From Prevotellaceae bacterium UBA1746 (GTDB lineage Bacteria; Bacteroidota; Bacteroidia; Bacteroidales; Bacteroidaceae): DNA of 13,488 nucleotides. Under the pieces are notes generated by a model. It saw only the letters and a list, made by a program, of their open reading frames with translations, searched no databases and was not told the DNA's origin. Within the stretch, counting starts at the first letter, position 1. The number at the start of each line of letters is the position of its first letter. The position numbers and the translations under genes were made by a program. Positions 1 to 9,619 of the stretch are shown here, piece by piece. The stretch covers positions 1 through 13,488 of the forward strand of contig CAJPJR010000052.1 of NCBI GenBank assembly GCA_905369775.1, in the 5' to 3' direction.

Positions 1-1472
1 TCAATATCTTGATAGACCAACTTCGGTCAGACTATCTCGAAACCTTTTCTCCCCTTTATGGTGACGAAGGATTTCGGCAATTGATGCGCGGCGGACGCTA
101 TTATACACAGGCCGTTTATGCCGTTGCTCCACGAGATCGGGCGGTGGCAGCGGCCACTTGGAGCACGGGAGCTGCTGCTGCGGAACACGGCATCGTGGGT
201 GAGCGCTTTTTGCACCGCGCCACGTTGCGCGCCACGGTAGCGGTCGACGATCCCACCGTGCAAGGCCGCGGAACCACAGACCGTTTTTCGCCCGCCTCGC
301 TCCTGGTTACCACACTTTCCGACGAACTCAAACTCGCCACCGGCGGACATGCCTATGTCGTTTCCCTTTCGCCGCAAGCCGACGTCGCGATTCTCGCGGG
401 CGGACATGCGGCAGACCAGGCGGTGTGGATCGACGATCGGAGCGGCAAGTGGGTGACCTCCTCTTACTATGGCGAACTTCCGCTGTGGGCCGACGTTCGC
501 AACAGTCAACAAAGCATCGATCGGCGTTTGGCTGCCGGGACTTGGCAGCCTTTGCAACGGGGCAAACAAACGGTTTTGCTCAACGGCAGCACGGTGAAGC
601 CCTTCTCTCACCGCATGACCGGCGGAGAACGTTTCGGCGCATTCAAAACCTCGGCCATGGTCAACGACGAAGTCGCGGCGGCGGTGGCAGATGTGTTGAA
701 CAATACGCCTCTCGGCAACGACGGAACGCCCGATCTGCTGAACGTTTCTCTCTATGCGGGCACCTTTGCCGGGCGCAATCCAGCCGCTTCGGCGCTTGAG
801 CTCCAAGACACCTATGAGCGACTCGACCGCGCGTTGGGCACCATTATCAAATCTGTCGAAGCCAAGGTCGGCAAAGGGCGTGTGCTCTTCACTTTGGCCG
901 GCACCGGCACTTTCGATCGAGAGCAGGCGGACGATGAGCGTTACCGTTTTCCGGGGGGCGTGTTCGACATGCGCCGCGCGGTCAGTCTACTCAATATCTA
1001 TTTGGCCAACCTTTACGGCAAAGGCAACTACATAGAAACCACCCTCGGCACAGAAATCTTTTTCAACCGCCGGCTCATCAGCGAGCAACGCATCGATTTC
1101 GGAGAGTTGCAGCATCGTGCCGCCGATTTTTTGTTAGACCTTTCGGGCGTCAAGACCGTCATCACGGGGCGTGAACTTCAAACCGAAGCCTTGTCCGCCG
1201 CCTCTTTTGCAGCGCGTGCCGGCTATTTCCCGCAGCGGTCGGGCGATGTGGTCATCGTGTTGCGCTCCGGTTGGCGCAGCATCGGCACAGACGGTCGAAT
1301 CTCCGCTCCGATCACTGCAGCGCGGGTGGAATTTCCCATCATCTTCTACGGTTGTGGGATCGCACCACAGACTATCGGCACTCCCGTGCGCGTAGATTGT
1401 TTGGCTCCCACCGTTTCGAAGGCGCTGCGCATACGCGCTCCCAGCGGATGCAGTGAATTACCTCTCTTTTGA
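1..1472 (+). CDS. Alkaline phosphatase-superfamily protein, probably catalytically degenerate (5' partial)
   Basis: The reading frame is open to the left edge (in-frame residues N-I before L-I-D-Q-L-R), so the true start and any signal peptide lie outside; the TTG at 9 is not the start. Visible length is about 489 aa. Family signs: DQLRSDYL at the N-terminus, as in the DQMRxDYL box of PafA-like phosphatases; STG...HGIVG around codons 49-61; LSDELKLATGGHA; AGHAADQAVWIDD; QDTYERLDR; and the C-terminal FPIIFYGCGI...LAPTVSKAL. The first Asp ligand (gac 15-17) is kept. The other expected metal or nucleophile positions look replaced: Val (144-146) in DRAVA where a Ser/Thr is expected, LYAGT for DxxxH, LAGTG for the SDHG box, and RVEFP for THVP. 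In the family these residues bind two zinc ions and the phosphoryl group. I infer a non-enzymatic or altered envelope protein. It lies 111 bp upstream of secA on the same strand. Superfamily membership is fairly sure; loss of activity is inferred. Confidence 0.75.
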   Translation, partial: NILIDQLRSDYLETFSPLYGDEGFRQLMRGGRYYTQAVYAVAPRDRAVAAATWSTGAAAAEHGIVGERFLHRATLRATVAVDDPTVQGRGTTDRFSPASLLVTTLSDELKLATGGHAYVVSLSPQADVAILAGGHAADQAVWIDDRSGKWVTSSYYGELPLWADVRNSQQSIDRRLAAGTWQPLQRGKQTVLLNGSTVKPFSHRMTGGERFGAFKTSAMVNDEVAAAVADVLNNTPLGNDGTPDLLNVSLYAGTFAGRNPAASALELQDTYERLDRALGTIIKSVEAKVGKGRVLFTLAGTGTFDREQADDERYRFPGGVFDMRRAVSLLNIYLANLYGKGNYIETTLGTEIFFNRRLISEQRIDFGELQHRAADFLLDLSGVKTVITGRELQTEALSAASFAARAGYFPQRSGDVVIVLRSGWRSIGTDGRISAPITAARVEFPIIFYGCGIAPQTIGTPVRVDCLAPTVSKALRIRAPSGCSELPLF

Positions 1473-1583
1473 AACGACCATCGAACGTTTCCCCGCCACC
1501 GGCGATTCACATTCATCCCTTTGGGCCTCCCAGTTCCGGCACAGAAGCACGAACCGGCCCCTCACTTCAGTAAAAAACATCCT

Positions 1584-4964
<3,381 letters not shown>

Positions 4965-5010
4965 CGAGCCCCACCGTGTTTGTCTCATCGTGCTAGAGTC
5001 TTCTATCCAC

Positions 5011-5139
5011 ATGAGTCTCACCAACTTAATACATATCAGGAAGGTCTTGAATCACGCCGCTCGGCGCGGTTCGAGACCTTTCGGCGTTCTTAGACCTACG
5101 TCTCGGAGCACCGATTCTCTCCATTCTCTTCTTCAGTAA
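5011..5139 (+). CDS. Possible 42-aa leader peptide ahead of serC
   Basis: A small frame begins at an ATG 46 bp after the secA stop and ends 29 bp before serC. It encodes MSLTNLIHIRKVLNHAARRG followed by a tail rich in Ser, Arg and Leu. Serine is at codons 2, 21, 31, 33, 36 and 39, so four of six fall in codons 31-39. The strong hairpin at 5041-5080 lies inside it (codons 11-24), so a translating ribosome would melt it, the geometry expected of translation-coupled attenuation. The protein resembles nothing I recognise and could be a chance frame in GC-rich DNA. Confidence as a translated gene is low. Confidence 0.2.
   Translation: MSLTNLIHIRKVLNHAARRGSRPFGVLRPTSRSTDSLHSLLQ
5041..5080 (+). promoter_or_regulatory. 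Hairpin in secA-serC spacer, with an alternative 3' arm (attenuator or terminator candidate)
   Basis: AAGGTCTTGAA (5041-5051) pairs with TTCGAGACCTT (5070-5080) with one G-U. The stem continues through T-G and C-G, one A/C mismatch, then CGCC (5055-5058) with GGCG (5063-5066) around a GCTC loop: 17 pairs in 40 nt. No clean U-run follows (only TTCTT at 5087-5091), so it is not a textbook intrinsic terminator. Both blocks of the 3' arm occur again: CGGCG at 5062-5066 and 5082-5086, and AGACCT at 5074-5079 and 5092-5097. The 5' arm could therefore pair with either copy. It may end secA transcription, regulate serC, or both. Confidence 0.6.
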
Positions 5140-5168
5140 ACCACTACAATTTCTAATTCCATCTTATC

Positions 5169-6245
5169 ATGAAAAAGTACAATTTCGGCGCCGGCCCTTC
5201 CATTCTTCCCCAAGAAGTGATCCGCGCCACAGCAGAAGCCTGCATCAATTTCGACGGCATGGACCTTTCCCTCATGGAAATCAGCCACCGCAGTCCCAAT
5301 TTCCAAGCCGTGATCGACGAAGCCCGCGCGCTCGTCGCCGAACTGCTCCAACTCCCGGCCGATTACAGTGTGATCTTCCTCGGTGGCGGAGCCTCCACCC
5401 AGTTCTGCTACGTCCCCTATAACCTCCTCGAACACAAAGCCGCCTATCTCAACACCGGCACTTGGGCAAAGAAGGCCCTCAAAGAGGCCAAACTTTTCGG
5501 TGAAGTTGTGGAAGTCGCCTCCTCCGAAGCCGCGCACTACACCTATCTCCCCAAGGATTTCACCGTGCCCACCGACGCCGATTACTTCCATATCACCACC
5601 AACAATACCATCTACGGCACCGAGTGGCATGAAGATCTCGATTCGCCCGTTCCCCTTGTGGCCGACATGTCGAGCGACATCTTCTCGCGTGTGATCGATC
5701 CCACGAAATATGCCCTCATTTATGCCGGTGCACAGAAAAATCTCTCCATGGCCGGCGTCACACTCGTCATTGTGCGCAACGACGTCTTGGGCAAAGTCAC
5801 CCGTCCTCTCCCCACGATGATCGACTATCGCACGCACATTGACAAAGGCAGCATGTTCAACACGCCGCCCGTTGTGCCCATTTTCACCTGTCTGCAAACC
5901 CTCCGTTGGATCAAAGCCCAGGGTGGGGTAGCCGAAATGGAGCGTCGCGCCCGTGAGCGTGCCCAACTGCTCTATGGCGAAATCGATCGCAATTCCCTCT
6001 TCCGTGGCACCGTCACCGATCCGGCCGATCGCAGTTACATGAATGTCTGCTTTGTCATGGCCGAAGGTCACGAAGCCCTCGAGTCCGAATTCCTGTCTTT
6101 CGCCACGGCTCGCGGCATGCACGGCATCAAGGGCCACCGTTCGGTCGGCGGATTCCGTGCCTCGACCTACAATGCCATGCCCCTCGAAGGCGTGCAGGCA
6201 CTTGTCGAGACCATGCAAGCTTTTGAAGCGCAGCATCGCGCCTGA
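5169..6245 (+). CDS. serC: Phosphoserine aminotransferase SerC
   Basis: SerC is a cytoplasmic PLP enzyme that converts 3-phosphohydroxypyruvate plus glutamate to O-phosphoserine plus 2-oxoglutarate, the second step of serine synthesis; in many bacteria it also serves pyridoxal phosphate synthesis. The protein is 358 aa, normal for the family. It opens with the signature MKKYNFGAGPSILPQEV, followed by MEISHRSPNFQ, the phosphate-binding FLGGGASTQF near residue 75, TNNTIYGTEW, and VADMSSDIFSR. The PLP lysine is Lys190 in AGAQKNLSMAG. The C-terminal HRSVGGFRASTYNAMPLEGV is also typical. The start is the only ATG giving the family N-terminus. It is the first gene of a serC-serA-DUF1015 cluster, and the leader before it holds the alternative hairpins at 5041-5097. 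No clear TAnnTTTG promoter was seen just upstream. Confidence 0.97.
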   Translation: MKKYNFGAGPSILPQEVIRATAEACINFDGMDLSLMEISHRSPNFQAVIDEARALVAELLQLPADYSVIFLGGGASTQFCYVPYNLLEHKAAYLNTGTWAKKALKEAKLFGEVVEVASSEAAHYTYLPKDFTVPTDADYFHITTNNTIYGTEWHEDLDSPVPLVADMSSDIFSRVIDPTKYALIYAGAQKNLSMAGVTLVIVRNDVLGKVTRPLPTMIDYRTHIDKGSMFNTPPVVPIFTCLQTLRWIKAQGGVAEMERRARERAQLLYGEIDRNSLFRGTVTDPADRSYMNVCFVMAEGHEALESEFLSFATARGMHGIKGHRSVGGFRASTYNAMPLEGVQALVETMQAFEAQHRA

Positions 6246-6251
6246 TCTCAT

Positions 6252-6288
6252 TGTGGACGGAGGGCGCTTCCTCGTTACTCCGTCCACA
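6252..6288 (+). promoter_or_regulatory. Perfect 11-bp hairpin between serC and serA
   Basis: TGTGGACGGAG (6252-6262) and CTCCGTCCACA (6278-6288) are exact inverted complements around a 15-nt loop. The hairpin starts 6 bp after the serC stop and ends 27 bp before serA; CCTTTCT follows, which is too short for a strong U-tract. It could be a partial terminator that lowers serA relative to serC, or an RNA processing or stability stem that separates the two messages. Confidence 0.65.
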
Positions 6289-6315
6289 CCTTTCTCACCA
6301 ACACACAGCAAAGCC

Positions 6316-7236
6316 ATGAACATCCTTATCGCCACCGAAAAACCCTTCGCCCCCGCAGCCGTCGAGGGGATCCGTCACATCGTCGAATCGTCGGGCCACA
6401 CGCTTCGGCTGCTCGAAAAGTACCCCGACAAAGCCACCTTGCTCGCCGCTGTGGCCGATGCCGACGCCCTCATCATCCGCAGTGACCGCGTCGACGCCGA
6501 TGTGCTCGACGCCGCCCCGCATCTGCGCATTGTGGTGCGCGCCGGTGCCGGCGTGGACAACGTGGATCTCGACGCCGCCACCGAGCGTGATGTCGTTGTG
6601 ATGAACACGCCCGGGCAAAATGCCAACGCCGTGGCCGAACTCGTCTTCGGCTTGCTCATTCGCCACGTGCGTCACAATTTCGACGGCACAGCCGGCACCG
6701 AACTCCGCGGCAAGCGCATCGGGCTGTTGGCCTATGGCAACGTGGCCCGCTGTGTGGCTCGCATCGCCCGCGGTTTCGAAATGGAAGTCAGCGCCTACGA
6801 TTTCTTCAATCGCGTCGAGCGCATCGAGGAAGACGGCACCTACGCCGCACACAACCTCTATGACCTCGTGCAGAAGTGCGATATCGTCAGTCTCCACACC
6901 CCCGCCACGCCCCGCACCCGCGGTTTTGTCAATCGCGAAATGGTCGAACTCATGCGCCCCGGTGCCATTCTGATCAACACGGCGCGCAAGGAAATCGTCG
7001 ACGAGAACGAACTCCTGCCGCTCCTCATGGAGCGCACCGACCTCTCCTATCTCACCGACATCCGCCCCGATCGTCACGACGAATTTGCCGCCGCCCTGGG
7101 CAATCGCTACTATGCCACGCCCAAAAAGCTCGGTGCGCAGACGGCCGAAGCCAATGCCAATGCCGGACTCGCCGCCGCGCGCCAAATCGTCGGCTTCTTC
7201 GCCACCGGCGACACCACCTTCCGCGTCAATCGCTGA
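6316..7236 (+). CDS. serA: D-3-phosphoglycerate dehydrogenase, short Bacteroidales type
   Basis: It oxidises 3-phosphoglycerate to 3-phosphohydroxypyruvate with NAD, the first step of serine synthesis. The ATG at 6316 gives MNILIATEKPFAP; the frame is open further left but overlaps serC, so this start is chosen. At 306 aa it has the substrate and nucleotide domains but no C-terminal ACT or ASB regulatory domain, so feedback inhibition by serine through ACT is not expected. Visible motifs: VVRAGAGVDNVD; NANAVAELVFGLL; a nucleotide loop AYGNVA in place of GxGxxG; and NTARKEIVDE with catalytic Arg224. The usual catalytic-His region (PHxGxST) reads TPKKLGAQTAEAN, with Lys270/Lys271 at the His site, and the usual DVFxxEP reads DIRPDRH. 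This K-type PGDH is, from memory, known in Bacteroidales and Entamoeba histolytica. Its place after serC supports the assignment. Confidence 0.92.
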   Translation: MNILIATEKPFAPAAVEGIRHIVESSGHTLRLLEKYPDKATLLAAVADADALIIRSDRVDADVLDAAPHLRIVVRAGAGVDNVDLDAATERDVVVMNTPGQNANAVAELVFGLLIRHVRHNFDGTAGTELRGKRIGLLAYGNVARCVARIARGFEMEVSAYDFFNRVERIEEDGTYAAHNLYDLVQKCDIVSLHTPATPRTRGFVNREMVELMRPGAILINTARKEIVDENELLPLLMERTDLSYLTDIRPDRHDEFAAALGNRYYATPKKLGAQTAEANANAGLAAARQIVGFFATGDTTFRVNR

Positions 7237-7257
7237 GGCTGATTGTGAGCGCCTCAC
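7234..7257 (+). promoter_or_regulatory. Overlapping inverted repeats at the serA stop
   Basis: TGAGGC (7234-7239, containing the serA stop TGA) can pair with GCCTCA (7251-7256). Alternatively GTGAG (7245-7249) can pair with CTCAC (7253-7257) around a 3-nt loop. The two cannot form together. It sits between serA and the DUF1015 gene. The stems are short and could be chance in GC-rich sequence. Confidence 0.3.
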
Positions 7258-7301
7258 CCCGTCCCATCTAAACATCCCCCTCCTTAATATCTATCACCAT
7301 T

Positions 7302-8549
7302 ATGACTCTCGTGAAACCCTTCCGCGGCCTACGTCCGGCCGCCGGCATCGCCCATCTCGTCTCCTCTCGTCCCTACGACGTCCTCAATTCCGCCGAAGCC
7401 CGTGCCGAGACGGGCGACAACGTCCGTTCGTTCTACCACATCATTCGCCCCGAAATCAATTTTCCCGAGGGCACCGATGAGCACGATCCCCGCGTCTATC
7501 CCGAAGCTCGTCGCCAGCTCGAACGCTTCATCGCCGAAGGTTGGCTCGTGCAAGACGAACACGAGTGCTACTACCTCTATGCCCAAACCATGAACGGGCA
7601 CACGCAGTACGGCATCGTCCTTGCGGCGCACGTCGACGACTACAATTCCGGTCGAATCAAGAAGCACGAACTCACCCGCCGCGACAAAGAAGACGACCGC
7701 ATGCGGCACCTCACCGCCACCAACGCCCACATCGGTTCCGCCTTTTTGGCCTATCGGCACAATGACACACTCCAAGCCCTCATCGAGCGAATTGCCGAGC
7801 AGGAACCGCTCTATGATTTCGTGGCCGACGTCGACGGTTTCCGTCACACCCTCTGGTTGATCGACGCGCCGACCGACCTCGAGACCATCACCCGCGAGTT
7901 TGGTGCCATGGATGCCCTCTACATTGCCGACGGCCACCATCGTTCCGCTGCGGCGGCGCGCGTGGGCACCGCTCGCGCCGAGGCCAACCCCGAACACACC
8001 GGCCGCGAGGAATACAACTACTACTTGGCCGTGTGCTTCCCCGCCGAGCAACTCACGATTCTCGACTACAACCGCGTGGTGCGCGACCTCAACGGCTTGT
8101 CGCCCGAGGAGTTTCTCCGCCGGCTCGAGGAAGATTTCGAAGTGCGCGATCGCGGCACCGAAAACTTCCGTCCCGAACACGCCCACCAGTTTGCGCTCTA
8201 TCTTGGCGGCCGTTGGTATTCGCTCGACGCCCGCCCCGGCACCTTCGACCCCGAAGATCCCATCGGTGTGCTCGATGTCGACATCTCGTCGCGGCTGATT
8301 CTCGACAAACAGCTCGGCATCACCGACCTCCGTTCCTCCAAGCGCGTCGATTTCGTCGGCGGTTTGCGCGGACTCGACGAACTGCGCCGCCGTGTCGACA
8401 GCGGCGAGATGCAAGCTGCCTTGGCGCTCTATCCCGTCACGATGGAACAAGTGATGCGCATTGCCGACACCGGCAACATCATGCCCCCCAAAGCCACCTG
8501 GTTCGAGCCCAAACTCCGCACCGGCATGGTCATTCACGACATGGAGTGA
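7302..8549 (+). CDS. DUF1015 family protein, serine-operon associated
   Basis: The 415-aa protein opens MTLVKPFRGLRPAAGIAHLV and continues SRPYDVLNSAEARAE, GDNVRSFYHIIRPEI and YYLYAQTMNGHTQYGIV, all characteristic of full-length DUF1015 proteins. A KKHELTRRDKEDDRMRHL stretch is followed by DALYIADGHHRSAAAARVG. The box Asp210-Gly-His212-His213-Arg214 resembles the GxHR box of ParB/sulfiredoxin-fold proteins, a fold that includes archaeal free-serine kinases. There is no signal peptide or membrane segment, so it is cytoplasmic. It starts 65 bp after serA and is the third gene of serC-serA-DUF1015, a neighbourhood I recall as common in Bacteroidota and Clostridia. I infer a role with serine or phosphoserine (for example a phosphotransfer or hydrolysis step), but no activity can be read from the sequence. 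The family call is firm; the function is open. Confidence 0.9.
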   Translation: MTLVKPFRGLRPAAGIAHLVSSRPYDVLNSAEARAETGDNVRSFYHIIRPEINFPEGTDEHDPRVYPEARRQLERFIAEGWLVQDEHECYYLYAQTMNGHTQYGIVLAAHVDDYNSGRIKKHELTRRDKEDDRMRHLTATNAHIGSAFLAYRHNDTLQALIERIAEQEPLYDFVADVDGFRHTLWLIDAPTDLETITREFGAMDALYIADGHHRSAAAARVGTARAEANPEHTGREEYNYYLAVCFPAEQLTILDYNRVVRDLNGLSPEEFLRRLEEDFEVRDRGTENFRPEHAHQFALYLGGRWYSLDARPGTFDPEDPIGVLDVDISSRLILDKQLGITDLRSSKRVDFVGGLRGLDELRRRVDSGEMQAALALYPVTMEQVMRIADTGNIMPPKATWFEPKLRTGMVIHDME

Positions 8550-8559
8550 GCCCTCATTG

Positions 8560-8650
8560 GGTTGACGTGCACCGTCTGAGCAGTGGCTCGGCCCTTCCTG
8601 CCGCGCAGGGTGCAGAGGCAACCTCCTAAAATAGTTAGGGTGCGCAACCC
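8560..8650 (+). ncRNA. Possible structured RNA downstream of the DUF1015 gene
   Basis: This non-coding stretch between the DUF1015 stop and the terminator contains nested stems: GGTTG (8560-8564) with CAACC (8619-8623); TGCAC (8568-8572) with GTGCA (8610-8614); and, inside these, GAGC (8578-8581) with GCTC (8586-8589) and CCTGC (8597-8601) with GCAGG (8605-8609). Next come CCTAA (8625-8629) with TTAGG (8635-8639), which overlaps GGGT (8638-8641) with ACCC (8647-8650). The layout suggests a three-way junction followed by hairpins. No known RNA family is recognised, and stems of 4-5 bp arise easily in GC-rich DNA. Confidence 0.25.
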
Positions 8651-8669
8651 CCCATTCCGATAAACAACG

Positions 8670-8703
8670 AATCCCGCCGACTAATCGATTAGTCGGCGGG
8701 ATT
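8670..8703. terminator. Strong bidirectional intrinsic terminator
   Basis: A perfect 34-nt palindrome; each arm is AATCCCGCCGACTAATC (8670-8686), mirrored at 8687-8703. On the + strand it is followed by TTCATTTTC. On the - strand it is followed by the T-rich CGTTGTTTATC. It lies between the convergent DUF1015 gene and the lipoprotein gene and would end both transcripts. The centre TAATCGATTA is AT-rich, and the GC-rich stem CCCGCCGAC gives stability. Confidence 0.9.
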
Positions 8704-8721
8704 TTCATTTTCGGGATTTGC

Positions 8722-8750
8722 ACCTTCTCAGAAGGTTTGCGCAATTGCGC
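8722..8750. repeat. Two short palindromes after the lipoprotein stop
   Basis: ACCTTCT-C-AGAAGGT (8722-8736) and GCGCAATTGCGC (8739-8750) are perfect palindromes immediately downstream, in the - strand sense, of the lipoprotein stop codon at 8753-8755. Their loops are too small for ordinary RNA hairpins of full length. They may be protein-binding sites or additional termination structure. Confidence 0.4.
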
Positions 8751-8752
8751 GC

Positions 8753-9619
8753 TTACAGTTCCCTTTCATTATACTTATAATCAGGCAAAGGCCACAGTGT
8801 GGTAAAGTAGGTCGACTCTGGGATAAAGCCGTATTGTTGGTAGTTTTCCAGCACCGACTTGTTCGGCAACTCTTGCAGCACCGACTTGCTCGGCAACTTG
8901 TGTTGGAAGCTGAGGACTTCGCCGTTGAAGAGTGTGATGGCAAAGCGGATGGAGGAAAAATCCATGCACCGTTTCACCGGAAGATAGAACTTCAGCTCCG
9001 GTTGGATGTGTTCCGCCAGTTCGTATTCTCTAATTCTACCGAGCGGCACGACATATTTCGCCGTCAAGCTTTCCGTATTCTCACAATTCAAGGTGACGAT
9101 GCCCGAAGAACGATGTTTCAATCTGTAGGAATAGTCACGGATGCGCAGTTTCATTTCCCCACGGAGGTCGTAAGTATTGCCATTTTCCGCAATGCCCACG
9201 GCCTCGATGGATTTCACTCCGCAGAGTACAGGCGAGGTTCCTATGGAGGTTTCAGTCAGTCGATTCAGTTGGAGAGAGAGGGCCTTAAGTTCTTTTTTGT
9301 GGCGATTGATCGTATCGCCGTGCACCGTGGCTCGGAAAACCAGGTGAGCCTCTTTGCCCAATTCCATGTCATTATACTCTTTTTCCGTCTTGTCTTCCAC
9401 GCTGCGGGGGATCACCGGCACGCGATAGGTCGTTCCTTCCGGTACAATCCCCGGGATGGAGTGGTAATGATTTTCGACGATGAAGCGAAAATTCCACGCG
9501 ATTTGCGCCAAGGTGTCGCCGTGGAAGGGACGAACGGGCTTTGTCGGCTCGTGGTCGTTGTCGCACGCGGCCAAGCAATACAGGCAAAGACCGCTGAGCA
9601 GAAATAAAAGCTTTTTCAT
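8753..9619 (-). CDS. Lipoprotein of unknown function
   Basis: I do not recognise this 288-aa protein. The start at 9619 gives MKKLLFLLSGLCLYCLAAC, a classic lipoprotein signal peptide with lipobox LAAC (lipidated Cys19) followed by DNDHEPTKP; negatively charged residues right after the Cys resemble the Bacteroidota surface-export signal. The frame is open to 9787, but the upstream part lacks a signal and looks non-coding. The mature part is a soluble, mixed-charge sequence without further membrane segments, containing GDTLAQIAWNF, RVPVIPRSVEDKTEKEY and KSIEAVGIAENGNTYDLRGE. Near the C-terminus a 9-residue unit is repeated: LPSKSVLQE then LPNKSVLEN. The gene converges on the serine cluster and shares its terminator. 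Codon use is visibly more AT-rich than that of its neighbours, which hints at separate history or weak expression. It is likely anchored in the outer membrane. Confidence 0.8.
   Translation of the reverse strand: MKKLLFLLSGLCLYCLAACDNDHEPTKPVRPFHGDTLAQIAWNFRFIVENHYHSIPGIVPEGTTYRVPVIPRSVEDKTEKEYNDMELGKEAHLVFRATVHGDTINRHKKELKALSLQLNRLTETSIGTSPVLCGVKSIEAVGIAENGNTYDLRGEMKLRIRDYSYRLKHRSSGIVTLNCENTESLTAKYVVPLGRIREYELAEHIQPELKFYLPVKRCMDFSSIRFAITLFNGEVLSFQHKLPSKSVLQELPNKSVLENYQQYGFIPESTYFTTLWPLPDYKYNEREL
8849..8898 (-). repeat. 27-bp tandem duplication inside the lipoprotein gene
   Basis: The 23-nt units at 8849-8871 and 8876-8898 (CAGCACCGACTTG, T or C, TCGGCAACT) differ at one base and are spaced exactly 27 bp apart, so the reading frame is kept. 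They encode LPNKSVL and LPSKSVL. This is most easily explained by a recent in-frame duplication, possibly through replication slippage. Confidence 0.9.

Noticed and set aside
1471..1523. A possible secA promoter: TCCCTTTG at 1516-1523 with TTTC at 1488-1491, and a small hairpin GAAACG/CGTTTC at 1471-1491.
   Set aside because: The second base of the -7 box does not match TAnnTTTG, the spacing is 24 nt, and the 6-bp stem is weak. secA may be read from upstream instead.
4979..5001. TTTG (4979-4982) and TAGAGTCT (4994-5001) as a promoter for serC.
   Set aside because: The spacing of 11 nt is far too short and the -7 box is poor.
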